Positions 13,101 through 26,200 of a stretch of DNA of 64,000 nt are shown piece after piece. The notes beneath the pieces are model-generated. The model had not been told where the DNA came from. It did no database searches and worked only from the letters and a program-made list of their open reading frames with translations. Numbering within the stretch: the first letter of the stretch is position 1; each line of letters begins with the position of its first letter. A program made the position numbers and the translations under genes. Source of the stretch: Megalobrama amblycephala (lineage: Eukaryota > Chordata > Actinopteri > Cypriniformes > Xenocyprididae); assembly GCF_018812025.1 (NCBI RefSeq), contig NC_063062.1, positions 38,142,228 through 38,206,227 of the forward strand, read 5' to 3'.

Positions 13101-16100
13101 CTGTCCACTGTAGTGGATGCCATGCATCAACCATATAAAATGTGATTCAATAGAACTAATGCGTGATCTGAAAAAAAAAAAAACATTTTAAAACATGCAT
13201 ATTTTTAAAACATTTACTGAGAGCAAATGTATGAATACAAATAAGAAGACTTCAGATTCAAAAGCCTCTAAGTTGCCTGACATTTTTCTTTGAAGTTAAC
13301 ATTTTTTATCAGACACATATGTATGGGTTTCTATATAAGTACCAGTACTTCTGACTGGGATGAGGCTGGGATTTAGCGGGCTTGTCAAGTCAAGTCATCT
13401 TCATTTATGTAGCGCTTTTCACAATACATATTGTTTCAAAGCAGCTTCACAGTGATAATTGGAAAATGAATCGACAGAGATTGTTTTGGATTTACAGCAG
13501 TGATAAGAAAAAAAAAAATATGGTCCCACTTTATATTAAGTGGCCTTAACTACTATGTACTTACATCAAAAAATAAGTACAGTACAATGTACTTATTGGG
13601 TTCAGATTGAATTGCAAAACACTTTTGCAGCTATTGAGGTGGGATACGGGTAAGGTTAGGGAAAGCTTTGGTGGTATGGGTAGGTTTAAGGGTAAGGGAT
13701 GGGTCAACAATGTAATTATAAATGTATGTTACATATGTTTTTGTAGGAGCATGAAATAATTTAGTGGGAGGGGCTGGGACTGAAAAATCTGTCCTGAGCC
13801 GGCGTCTAGTTGGGAGTTGTGAAACATGTTTGTTTTTAAAAAAAAAAAAAAAAAAAGCTGCAACACAATTTAGTGCCTGTTTCGGGACTGTAACGAAGGC
13901 AGGACTCAGAGTAAGATCCACATGCTAAGCTTTATTAAATGTTGAGCGTGGTCGTACAGGCATGGTCAAACGGGGCGAACAGGAACATCAGAGACAGGCA
14001 GAATCGTAGTCAGAGAACAGGCAGAGGTCAAAAGGCAGGCAGCTATCAATCAACGAACAGTAGAACCAGACAGGGATCAGAAACAGGAACCGTAACAGAC
14101 AGGATAAACAGGATGAACGCTTGGAAATGTTACACAGGGAAAACAAGACCTAGCAGTGAGGTGATGTGTGTAAGAGTCTTTTATAGTCCTGGTAATGAGC
14201 TGCAGCTGGGTGTGGTGATTAGTGTGAAGTGTGTGCAGGTGAGTGGCAGAGAGGATGATGGGAGATGTAGTCCGGGAACTGACAGGAACAGACGGTGATC
14301 ATGACATAACGCCCCCCTCCCGGAAGGCGCATCCTCGCGGCGTAAAAGGAACAGCTAGGGAGGGAGGGTGGGTGCATTGGAGACCTGCATGCAGACAGGA
14401 ACGGGGTCCCCAATGCAGGTCCAGGAGCCTCGGGCAGCCACGGCAGGTCAGGTGGCTCAGGCGGCCACGGCGGGTCAGGTGGCTCAGGCGGCCACGGCAG
14501 GTCAGGTGGCTCGGGCGGCCACGGCGGGTCAGGTGGCTCGGGCGGCCACGGCGGGTCAGGTGGCTCGGGCGGCCACGGCGGGTCAGGAGCCAAGGGCGGC
14601 CACGGCGGGTCAGGAGGCTTGGGCAGCCACTGCGGGACAGAGTCCAAAGATGTCCATGGTGGGTCAGAGTCCATTAGTGACCACAACAAGTTGCAAACCA
14701 AAGGTGGCCGGGCATGGTCCCCACCTACAAGCTCCCCACCCTTGGGTATACTGCACCCCCCCAAAAAGTTCTTGGGGATTTCAGCAGGGTCCTTAGTAGG
14801 TTCGTGGACAGAAGGCCTGGGTGGCGCCAGCAAGGCAAAACGCTTGGGCGGCGGCAGCGGCAGGGCAGGCGGCGGCGGCAGGGCTGGCCAAGGGTGCTCA
14901 GTGGCCATATCAAGGAGAGCGGACAGCTCCGTGATGGCAGCAGGCTCAGGCTGGGGCTGCTCGGGCTGCTCTGAGACGACAGCGAGCTGCTCGGCCTGCT
15001 CTGGGACGACAGCGGGCTGCTCGGGCTGCTCTGGGACGACAGCGGGCTGCTCGGGCTGCTCTGGGACGACAGCGGGCTGCTCGGGCTGGCAGACTGCTCC
15101 AAAGTCAATAGGGCTCGAGTTCCTCAATGCACGCATGACAGCCAAAACATAAAAAGTGAGCACAGCCCTCTGGGCCAGGACAGGACAGACCAGGAGAGCA
15201 GGCTGCGCTGGAGCGGACTCACTGGCTGGATTGGGCTCTGGAGCGGGCTCACTGGCTAGAGCGGACTCACTGGCTGGAGCGGGTTCTGGAGCGGACTCAA
15301 TGGCTGGGACGACCCCTTCTATTCCAGACACTGAAGGGGCGGCCATCTTGCCCGTGGGCACTGGCGAAACGGCCATCTCGTCCTTCGCATCCAGAGAGTT
15401 TGAGTGCGTAGCAACCGGCGGACTCGGACTTGAGTGCGTTGAAACAGACGAGCTTGAGTGCGTTGAAACAGACGAGCTTGAGTGCGTTGAAACAGACGAG
15501 CTTGAGTGCGACGCGGCCGGCGGGCTTGAGTGCGACGCGGCCGGCTGACTTGAGAGCGAAGCGGCTGGTGTATGCTTGGGAATACCAGCCGCTCGTGCTG
15601 AAATCAGTGGAGGATCGTTCACACTGGACAACAATCCTCTCCGCTGTCGAACGGATCTAGAGACGTGACGGGACTCTGGGCGATCAGCGGAGACGTGACG
15701 TTGCTCTGGGCGATCAGCGGAGACGTGACGTTGCTCTGGGCGATCAGCGGAGGCGTGACGTTGCTCTGGGCGATCAGCGAAGACGTGACTTGGCTCTGGG
15801 AGATCAGTGAAGACGTGATGTGAAGTCGTAGTGCCCGCCATTTTGTGAGTGTTCTCTGATGCTGATGCGGCGGCCATTACGTGGTTTACTACGGTGTCGC
15901 ATTTCCCCGCGACACCCACAGTAAAACGTGAACCAACGGTAAGCAGGGCAAAGTCCAAGAATTCCATAAACGTCCCTCGGGGACCATTGGCGATTAAATA
16001 ACCCTTAAGAGGTTCATTTAGTCCATAAGCAAAAAAGTCAATGAGGGCACAGTCCGGTAAATCAGAAAAATGGGCAATGTCCAGGAATTTCTGGATATGA

Positions 16101-19100
16101 ACCTCCAGGGTGCAGTTACCTTGACAAAGGCTGACCAGATGTGTTGCGGGATCCATGCTGGGACTAGGACGCCCAACAAAGCTGCTGGATCTTGATGTGG
16201 CTAGGTCTTCTGTAACGAAGGCAGGACTCAGAGTAAGATCCACATGCAAAGCTTTATTAAATGTTGAGCGTGGTCGTACAGGCATGGTCAAACGGGGCGA
16301 ACAGGAACATCAGAGACAGGCAGAATCGTAGTCAGAGAACAGGCAGAGGTCAAAAGGCAGGCAGCTATCAATCAACGAACAGTAGAACCAGACAGGGATC
16401 AGAAACAGGAACCGTAACAGACAGGATAAACAGGATGAACGCTTGGAAATGTTACACAGGGAAAACAAGACCTAGCAGTGAGGTGATGTGTGTAAGAGTC
16501 TTTTATAGTCCTGGTAATGAGCTGCAGCTGGGTGTGGTGATTAGTGATTAGTGTGAAGTGTGTGCAGGCGAGTGGCAGAGAGGATGATGGGAGATGTAGT
16601 CCGGGAACTGACAGGAACAGACGGTGATCATGACAGGGACAAAGCAAATTGTGATGTACCAATTGTTTGGCCACTGATCTTTATCAGCTGGTATTGATCT
16701 TAATCCCACCCTGTTTTGATTGACAGGATATAATCAGCCCTGATCATCAGCTGTTTTTAAACAGCCGATAGCATGGAAAATCGCTTTTATAGCTAATACC
16801 AATTTTTATTTATTTTTTTTGTTAATTTGTGATTAATCGCAGCTTAATCACACATATTGATGCATAGATCTGTAATCAAACAGAAAACGCATGCTGCATT
16901 AATTGCACGTTAATAAAATTAGTGTCATTAAAATGAATTTGCGTTAATGCATTCATTTTGACATTTAAACTTTTTTGCATCTTGAAAGAAAGAATTTCCT
17001 AACTTATTGACATTGTTGAAATGGAAAGTGCTGATTTATTACAATTATTACAATTATTTATTACAATTATTACTGAGAATTACAATTATTTAAAAATCTT
17101 AGTTTGATCATCATAGATCTGATTCACAGTTTTTTCTCTTTGTGTCTTCAGTCTGTGTGGATGCAGGATTACAGAGAATCAGTGTTACACCCTGACTTCA
17201 GCTCTATTTCCAAACCTTTCACACCTGAGAGAGCTGGACCTCAGTGGGAATCAAATAAAACATACAGGAGCAAAGAACATATCTGATGTACTGAAAGATT
17301 CATGCTGTCAGCTGGAGAGATTGAGGTGAGGAGCATTCATATACAAGAATCAAAATACTTAAAATTACTTGAACACTTTATACTTGTCCTCTCATTTTTT
17401 GTGAAAAAATATTCTCTTTAGTATTTAGTGATCTGGTGAAATAAATGACAGGGCTGTACTTTATTTTAACATACAAAAATTGCTTATAATTGATAATGAA
17501 AATAATAAATTTGATCATTGATTAGTCACGTCTGCTCACTGTGCACAAAAATCATCCGCCTGTCACATCACTATAGTACCTATTGTGCTGGTTTAGACCC
17601 TACTTTGAAGAAGGAGCTAATATAGTTACCCCAAAAGGAGTTCCTTTAACTAAAATTATTCCTAGTTCCTGCAATGCAAACACACCAAAAAGCAAGTACT
17701 TCTGCCAATACACCTTTTTTCCTGAATGCAGAAGTCACGCCTGAATTGTAACTTGTAAGGATGGTAAACCCTTCAGGGGGTACTCCACTCTAAAAAAAAA
17801 TTGGGAACCACTGGCTTACATATTATTAGAATATTGGCTGTTTATTAGTGCTTATACAGCGCATATCCATTCATTGATATTATTCTGCATAACCTTATTC
17901 CACATCCCTTAATCCTACCCAATACCTAATTAGCAGTAAATTAGGAGTTTAACAAAAGTTATAGTTAATAGCAAATGTGTTCCCCATTCTAAAGTATTGT
18001 CACAGTGTGTGACCATAGGAGGAAGAAGGCAGGAGAGCAGGTTTCCAATAGAACTCAAAGGTTTAATGATAACTCAAAAGCAGGCAAACACATCCAAAAC
18101 AACAGTGACTGGACAACTGAGGGAGGTGAGTGGTGTGCTTAAAAGTCCTGTGTGATGAGGTGCTGACAGGGAACAGGTGTGTGTGATCAGCTGATGGTGG
18201 AGTGAGTGCAGGTGAGGGCCAGGGAGGATGATGGGAGATGGAGTCCAGAACAGACAGAGACTGTGACAAGTATTTCCAGAGCATCTAATTGGAAATTTGT
18301 AATGGCAGTGTTCATTGGTTACGCAGAAAAAAGGTCGGTAACGCTTTGTTTTAGGGTCTTTTAACTAGTTGCTTATTAGCATGCATATTCATTCTAGAAT
18401 TTTAGCTGTTTATTAGTACTTATTAAGCACATATTAATGCCTTATTCTGCATAACCTTATTCTACATTCTTAATCCTACCCAATACCTAAACCTAACAAC
18501 TAACTTACTAACTATTAATAAGAAGTAAATTAGTAGTTTATTGAGGGAAAAGTTGTAGTTAATAGTGAATATGTGTTCCCTATACTAAACTGTTACCAAA
18601 AGGTCTATTGTTTATAGGAACTATGAAAACATTCCTCCAGTACAAAAGCCCCTAGTAATACTCAATAATCACTGAATGTTGTCATCAAGTTCTTTGTGTA
18701 AAATCCAATAAAATCAAGAATCTGTGATTCATAAATTCTCTTGAACTTTTATTTAACTGACAACTATACAAAGAAAAGTTTTCCAAAAGGTTTCAGTCTT
18801 TGCAAGAAAACATGGGTCATTGCTCACCACTTTGTGCCAAATTTCATGAGAAAATTGTCGTACTATTAAAAAATTACATTTCTGAATGTAAGATTGCAAA
18901 GAATTTATTAAGGATGCCAAATGAAAAATGGAATTTCAGTTTTGGCCAAAATAGTTATTTTCGGTTTCAGGTCGAAATAATTTTGGAGGGCCAAAATCAG
19001 TCACCAAAACAGAGGTTTAATTAGCACTTCTCTGATGTCATGTTTTGACTGTTCAGCATCTATTTCATGCACACAGCATGGATAAGCTACAACAGCTAAA

Positions 19101-22100
19101 CATGGCAGCTGTTGGGATGCTAGCTCTGGACTAACCATATTAATTTCTCGATTTTAATCTGCAATGAAACTGTTTCTTAAATCTAAAGATCTTTTAGTCT
19201 GTGCTGTTTTCTATTATTGTGTAAACAAAACTTGGGCGTCGAAACCCGGGATGTCCAAACTCAGTCCTGGAGGGCCATTGTCCTGCAGAGTTTAGCTCCA
19301 ACTTGCCTCAACTTGCCTCAACACACCTGCCTGGAAGTTTCTAGTATGCCTAGTAAAACCTTGATTAGCTGGTTCAGGTGTGTTTTATTGGGGTTGGAGC
19401 TAAACTTTGCAGGACAGTGGCCCTCCAGGAGCAGGATTGGACAGCCCCTTTCTTAGATAGTTAAAAAGACAGTGGAAGTGTGCGCTGTGGTCAGATGAGT
19501 TCATATTTCCATTTGTTTTTTGGAAAATAGGCATAGAGTTCTCAGTCCCAAAGACAAAAGGGACCATTCAGACTGTCATCAGCGACAAGTGCAAAAGCAA
19601 ACATCTGTCTTGGTATAGAAGAACATCTGTACAAAAGGCATGGGTGGCTTGCGTATGTGTGAAGTCAATGTCCATTGATGTGGAGGCGTATATTGGAATT
19701 GTACAGAGACATATACTGCCATCTAGACATTTGCCCAAAGCTGAATGCCATGTTCGGAAAGGAAATGACTGTAGTGTACTACAGAGCCCCTAAAGGGAAT
19801 AAATATGAGAGGGGAGGAAAAAATATATTTAATTGCTTTCTCTCGCAATTATATTGTTGGAAAATTATACTGTATATATTTATCAGGTATCAGGGAGCCA
19901 TTATTAATATGTAGGGTATTGAAGTCACTTTTATATGTGAGCTCGCTTTTTATTTTCACTTTAGAGATTCGCCATGACGTACCATGTGTATAGTAGGGAG
20001 TGGCAGTACTTGCCACACATTTTACAAGATTAGATATTTGTCAGTAGTGCTCAGGATCTGCAAACCCTTCACCATTGTCCTATCAGCCATCTCTCCTTAC
20101 TCTCTCTGAAGTGAAATCTGGGGCTGTGTTCATAAAACATCTTAAAGCTAAAAGTAGCTCCTATCTTGCCAATTTAGGAGAAACTCTTAAAAATAATGGA
20201 TGTGTCAGCCCTAAATTTTAGGACTCCTACATTTTTGCTCTAAGAGTATTTCACAAAGCATTTTAACACTAGAATTAGCTCTTAAATCTGTGAAAAGTTA
20301 GGAGTAGCGATGAGGACTGAGTCACTAAGACCACATCAGAAACCACTAAAATGGCTGTTGCCAGCAATCGGCCTCATCAGTTCACCTAAAATTAGGACTA
20401 AAATTAGCTTAAATGAAATAATTAATTTATAGGGAATTATAAAGAGTCATTTAGCTTACGAACAAGCAACCGAATCATCCAGCGTTCATCTGCTCAGGCC
20501 GTAATAAGCTCTGTAGCGGATATGAATATCCACTATTGTAAAAACACTGATTAGAGCGTGGTAACTTTAAGATCGACAAGAGACTTTATTTATTCTAACA
20601 CAAACTAATCTAATACGCATTGCAGTAAGAAAGGAAATGAGAGAGAAAGAGTTTTAAGAGAGAGAATGATATGATGAACAGGATTTCTAGCACAATATGC
20701 ACTTAAAAAGACCTGACCTGAACAAACCATGAATCATTAATTTAATGCACCAGTTCAGCTTTAGAATCTGGAGGTACTTGCTTGAGTTGACTTTAAATGT
20801 GAATCTCCTTGTCTGCGTGGAGAGAAGGGTTTTCTGAGAGGATGATTTGTTGCAGGGTCTTTCAGGTCCGGATTGTGTTTGTGAAAATTAAGTAAAAGAA
20901 AAGAAAAGTGAGTGAAAGTTGGATGGCTTGAATAAGCTGCTTGTCTGTTCTTCTTGTTACTCCATGGTTACTTTTTTTCTGCTTACTTCATCACTAGTTA
21001 CTTTTTATTAGTCTTGGGATATGACTATTTAAACTTAGATGTTTGTCCCACCTCTGAGAGGAGATTTGGCCAATCAGATATCGTCCTGTTTCAAAAGGTG
21101 GCTTTTCTCTGCCCCAATCATACATAATTGTTACCTCCGGTCTCTGCTTTGGCAGAAAGTACTGTTTTAGACATAATTTCTATTAAATGGAATATACAAA
21201 AATACATTTTACACAGATTTCATTCAAGCCATGATTTAGAGGAGAGGAAGAGAATTAAAAAAAACATATCCGACACTAAATACTTTCATTCAACCATTCA
21301 AAAGTTAACACATTTACATGAATTGTGGGTGTTCTAAAGCATAACTGGTTACAGGTAGTATGTGTAGACATGATATAAAATGTATGCAGTTAAAAGAAGT
21401 TTGATAAGTCCATTTCAAATTGTTTGGAGCGATTTGATGCAGTTTTAGTTGTAGAACAGTCTTTATTGGTTTTTCTGTAAAGTTAGGTCACTCAGAGAAA
21501 CAAAAGAGGCCTGCATTGTCTCTGTGTCTCTTTTGATCTGGAGATCAAAGACTATTTATCTTCTTGGTGACCATTTGGTTTGTCACAGATAACTTGAGTT
21601 TGTCACCTCTCCTTCTGTCAGGAAGCATAGGTGTCATAAAAGTACCAAGCAGGGTTTTTTGTAGATGGGCTGGAGCCGAAAATTAGATTTTCTGAGTTTG
21701 GGTTTCTGGAATTATGTTTTGAAAAAAATCATCTGAATGATTCATTTGTCTGGTTCGTCCATGGTTCCTACAAGACAGCGCAGCTCACTTATGGAAAATA
21801 ATCCTCGCTCAGTCCAAAGTCCAAAACAGGGCCCATCTTTCCGACCTTCGAGGAAGTATTCCACAAAAAAGTGAACGCCAGTCCTGATTCACAAGGCATG
21901 AGCAGAACCACAGCCTTTTTTCAGCATAGTGTTCTCCCTATATATATCCAAGTCCACACATCAATCAACATGCTAGTTCCGCATCACACTTTTCTTCCGC
22001 ATCATGTTATAAGCCTTTGTTCCCATATCAAATATACACAGAGTAAATATGACAAGACATGCATACAAAATACATTAAAATAAAAATTATGAAAAACAAA

Positions 22101-23220
22101 ACAAAAAATCATTCATGTATTTAATAACATGCAAGAATCAGCCTCAGTTAATGGGGCACTATTACAAAATAGTGGTACTTAGCCTACATTTTAAAATCTT
22201 TATTTGAATATGACATTTTTATTTTAAAATTTTTTATTTGAATATGGCAACATGATACCTCATTCTACAATATTTCTATGAATAAATCATTGACAGAGAC
22301 CACTATCAAATACTTTTGCTATTTAAACAACGTGGCGCACATAACAATGATAACTGCATCAGGCTGAAACTAGCAAAAATCTCTTGCATCGCGCATGGCG
22401 CCGCATTGCAGCAGGTGTATGATAGGGCCCTTAGGCTTTGGGCACACCCCTACATCCATCAAGATGACATATTTTCCTGGGAAGCAAGTTAATGCCAGTC
22501 CTCACTCTGCTCGTGCTACAACATAGTGGTGTTTTAGACACACTACCTACAGTCCAGATCTGTCTATTATTGAAAATGTATGGCTCATCATGAAAAGGAG
22601 AATCAGAGAACAACGACCATGGACTGTTGAGTAGCTGAAGTCTTGTATCAAGCGAGATTATGCAAAAATTCCACTTGCAAAGCTGCAATTCCCAAACAGT
22701 TAAAAAGTGTATTTAAAAGGAAAGATGATGTTACATGGTGGTAAACATGCCTCTGTTCTAACTTTGAAGAACTTTGATGCAGCCGTCAAAATTAGTTTAT
22801 ATTTTCAAAACACAATTAAGTTTGTCAGTGAAAACATTGGAAATCTTTTCTGTGTACTTTAGTCAGTTAAATAAAGGTTAAAGAAAAGGAACAAATCACA
22901 GACTATTGATTTTTTTTTTTTTTTTTTTTGCATTTTACAAAATGTACCAACTTCTCTGTAAAGGTGCTTATAAATTTCTCTCCTGATCATCATTTTAGGC
23001 TGCGTAATTGTGGTCTAACAGAGGAAAGCTGTTCAGCTCTCGCTACAGTCCTGAGATCAAACTCCAGTCTGAAAGAGCTTGACATCAGTAACAATAATCT
23101 GCAGGATTCAGGAGTGAAGAAACTCCAGAACGGATTACAAAATACAAACTGCACACTGGAGAAACTCAGGTGAGTTCAATCAGCTATTGTTTGATTGCAC
23201 TTAACTTGAATGTTTGTTTA

Positions 23221-23281
<61 letters not shown>

Positions 23282-26200
23282 CAATTAATGTTGTAACAGC
23301 AGTGTTGAGGAAACTACTCTGTAACTGTAGTTTGACAAGCTACTCATAAGTAAAAGTAGTAAAATTCTGTCATTAATTACTCACCCTCATGTCGTTCCAC
23401 ACCCGTAAGACCTTTGTTCATCTTTGGAACAAATTAAGATATTTTTGATGAAATATGAGAGCTCTCTAACTCCTCCATAGACAGCAATTTAATTACCACT
23501 GCAAAGGTCTAGAAAGGTACTAAAGACATTGTTAAAATAGTCCACATGACTACAGTGGTTCAAACTTAATTTTATGAAGCAACGAGAATACTTTTTGTGT
23601 GCAAAAAGACAAAAATGATGACTTTATTCAACAATCTCTTCTTTTCACTGTCAGTGTCCTATGCTGTTGACATAGTAAGCACAATGCAGCGCTTCCATGT
23701 TCTACGTCTGAATGCTGACTCAGTATTGTTGATTGTTCAATAAAGTAGTAATTTTTGTTTTTGCACACAAAATGTATTCTTGTCACTTCATTAAATTTAA
23801 GGTTGAACCACTGTTGTCACATGGACTATTTTACCCATGTCGGTAACACTTAATAATAACTGCACACTATGAAGCATTAGTAAAGCATTAGTAAACAGTC
23901 AATTCATCATTTATAAAGCATTAACAGACATTAGTAAGCAGTTTACAAATACAGCTATAAATGCTTTATTCCTGATTTATAAGCATCTCTATAATAAGTT
24001 TAATAATTGTATTTTCAGACTTTATTAATAATATATATAATTATGTATTGCATATATTATATAATTATGTATTACATTATTCACAAACCAGTTATTGAGG
24101 AGTTGTCAGTGGTTCATAAGATCATTTAGGTAGTGTAAGTAAATGATTAATAAAATAATAAGATGTATAAATGTACATTTAATTATTTAGACATATAGTA
24201 TGTTACTTAGAGTTACTAAGTAAAATATTTTTACTAAGTAAAAATAAATGCTTTATTAACACATATTCCTAGTGTCAAAACTACCTCAGTACTAACTTTA
24301 AAACATTAGAGGACAGCAGTGCAGAAGAACACTGAACCTTTAAATCTCATTTATAAAAGCTTTACAAAGCATAAATAGTCCTCACTTTAGATGAGCTCAC
24401 AAAAATAGTTAACCACTTCTAAATGTTTTATAATTACCTGAATTAATCATGAACTGCACTAGGTGTCAGGGATCTGTGAGGGAGGACTCAAACGCAGGAT
24501 GAGTTTTACAGGTTTATTGACAAGACTTGGAATGTAGAGGGTGAGGAGGTGAACACAGTCCATACGGGAAGGGGGTGAGGCACAAAGACAAGCACGCTGA
24601 GGGAACAGCCACTGAGAACAGCCCAGGTAGTAGCAGGCCGGTGAACATTGGCAGGTGCGCAGAATGAGGCCCAAAGATGTAGCGGGAGCCAGACAGGATC
24701 AAACAGCATAAGTAGTTAGAACCATCAGATACTATCAGGCACTGAACCAGTCCTGCTGCTTGGCGGGGAGAAATAGCAGCCACAGGGATCCTCAGTCAGT
24801 AGGACAGGACAGGGGGAGACCAGAGACACTACCAGGACTAGACAAGACAGGTGGTTAGAAGGTCTGGAACAAGGAAGACAACAATGGCAAAATGGATACG
24901 AGAATCTCCTACACAAAACGCTATTAGCTTAGGTGAACAAAAGACTAGAATACAGGCACGAAGCTTAACGAACTGGCAAAGACATGAGGGAAAGAGTGCA
25001 CAATATAAAGGAGGCAAAGAACACGAGGAACAGGTGACAACACTTAGACTAACGAGGACTCAACAAGAAAGGGAGCAGGGAAGATAGGGAACAGGTGAGA
25101 ACATTAATAACAAACAAGGACTGAACAATGACTAGACCAGAGGGCGTGGTGACAGCAAACAAGGAGGAGGGAACAGAGGAGCACATGGCAAACACAAACA
25201 CAGACAAAGCCATGTGCTCAGACACAACATAAACGAGGACACATTAAACAAAGACAAAACAGACAAGGCTGTCAGGGCAGACACTAGGAATATGTGTTAA
25301 TAAAGCATTCATTAACACTCTAAGTAACTATTACGATATGTCTAAATAATAAGATGCATATACGTACATTTAAATATTTTATTAATTACTCTTCCTAAAT
25401 GATCTTATGAAGCACTGACAACTCCTAAATAACTGGTTTATAAATAATGTAATAATTTAGAAATGATAAATTGATTATTAATAAAGTATGAAAATACAAA
25501 TATTAAACACATTGTAGAAATGCTTATAAATAAAGAACAAAGCATTTATAGCTGTATTTATAAGCTGCTTACTAATGTCTATTAATGTTTATAAAGGATG
25601 AATTGACTATTTAATAATGCTTAACTAATGCTTAACTAATGCTTCATAGTGTGCAGTTATTATAAAGTGTTACCACAGTGTCTTTAGTACCTTTCTAGGC
25701 TTGGACAGTAGTAATTAAATTGCTGTCTATGGAGGAGCTCTTGGATTTCTTCAAAAATATCTTAATTTGCTTTCTGATGATGAACGGTCTTACGGGTTTG
25801 GTATGACATGAGGGTGAGTAATTAATGACTTTTGAGTAATTCATGATTTTATGCAAATATATTTTACTATTAGATAGATATCTTTGAGCTCCTAACTCAC
25901 CCCTTATACCAAAACATGACCACGTTTTAGCCACTTCACAAAAATAAATAAGCAATATAGATATATTTACAGTGACTGTTATATTAGTTGATATATTATT
26001 GTATAAAAAATAATAATTTTAAGCTCCCTACCCCACCCTATAACCTTAAGCATAACCATTTTGACAATATACAAAGTGTAACAGGCAGATAAATGTAATC
26101 ATAATAATTTATTTAAAGGGGTGGTTCAGTGTTTTTTTCTAGGCTTGATTCCTGTACATCCTTTACATAATCATCAGACAGTATCTTATTGGTGGAGGAC

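Larger units (their letters stand above)
13889..16635 (-). mobile_element. Gag-only LTR retrotransposon, 2.75 kb, very young
   Basis: Two LTRs (418 and 425 bp) bound a 1.9 kb interior, with GGGAC target duplications at 13884-13888 and 16636-16640. LTR ends are TG...CA. The sister duplication copy has the empty site (TTCGGGACAAAGC, about 29759). Orientation is minus: the only long frame is on that strand, and a purine run (GGGAGGGGGGG, minus strand, complement of about 14311-14321) lies just before the 3' LTR as a polypurine tract. The interior has no protease, reverse transcriptase or integrase, so it must rely on enzymes from a relative. Confidence 0.9.
12233..17566. repeat. Segmental duplication, left copy
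   Basis: It matches 26571-30656 at near identity through exons and introns, apart from a 2.76 kb LTR element here (13889-16640) and a 1.53 kb element there (27661-29193). It carries an A-B-D exon cassette. The similarity ends just after TGTCACATC at about 17566 / 30656. Confidence 0.85.
18718..22905 (+). mobile_element. Decayed Tc1/mariner element broken up by later insertions
   Basis: The end regions are inverted copies (left AATCTGTGATT... then TTTATTTAACTGACAAC; right the complement near 22840-22905). Transposase pieces lie at about 18800-18915 (HTH start), 19484-19730 (DDE region) and 22455-22740 (C terminus), separated by a foldback MITE and a 2.7 kb insertion. A second end fragment of this family is at about 32195-32270. 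Confidence 0.65.
23369..25829. mobile_element. Second layer: inverted-repeat element
   Basis: The first and last 23 bases (23369-23391 and 25807-25829, starting GTCATTAATTACTCACCCTC) are exact inverted copies. The arms stay related further in (GACAGCAATTTAATTACCAC against the inverted right arm). Confidence 0.75.

Noticed and set aside
14243..15660. Several overlapping plus-strand open frames of 76-177 codons
   Set aside because: They are composition shadows of the tandem repeats in the minus-strand gag frame. They are themselves repetitive, have no domain, and overlap one another.
17104..17286. Open frames at 17104-17286 and 30191-30373 that start with ATC or ATG-like codons across exons 14 and 18
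   Set aside because: They are off-frame. The frame that gives LCGCRITENQC fits the LRR class, phase and splice sites.
20512..21782. A confirmed complete solo LTR
   Set aside because: Kept only as a low-confidence feature: one end looks right, but the 4-bp flank match and far end may be chance.
24459..25087. Overlapping open frames on both strands at 24459-25087
   Set aside because: All lie inside the 820-bp solo LTR, overlap on both strands, and contain no protein motif.
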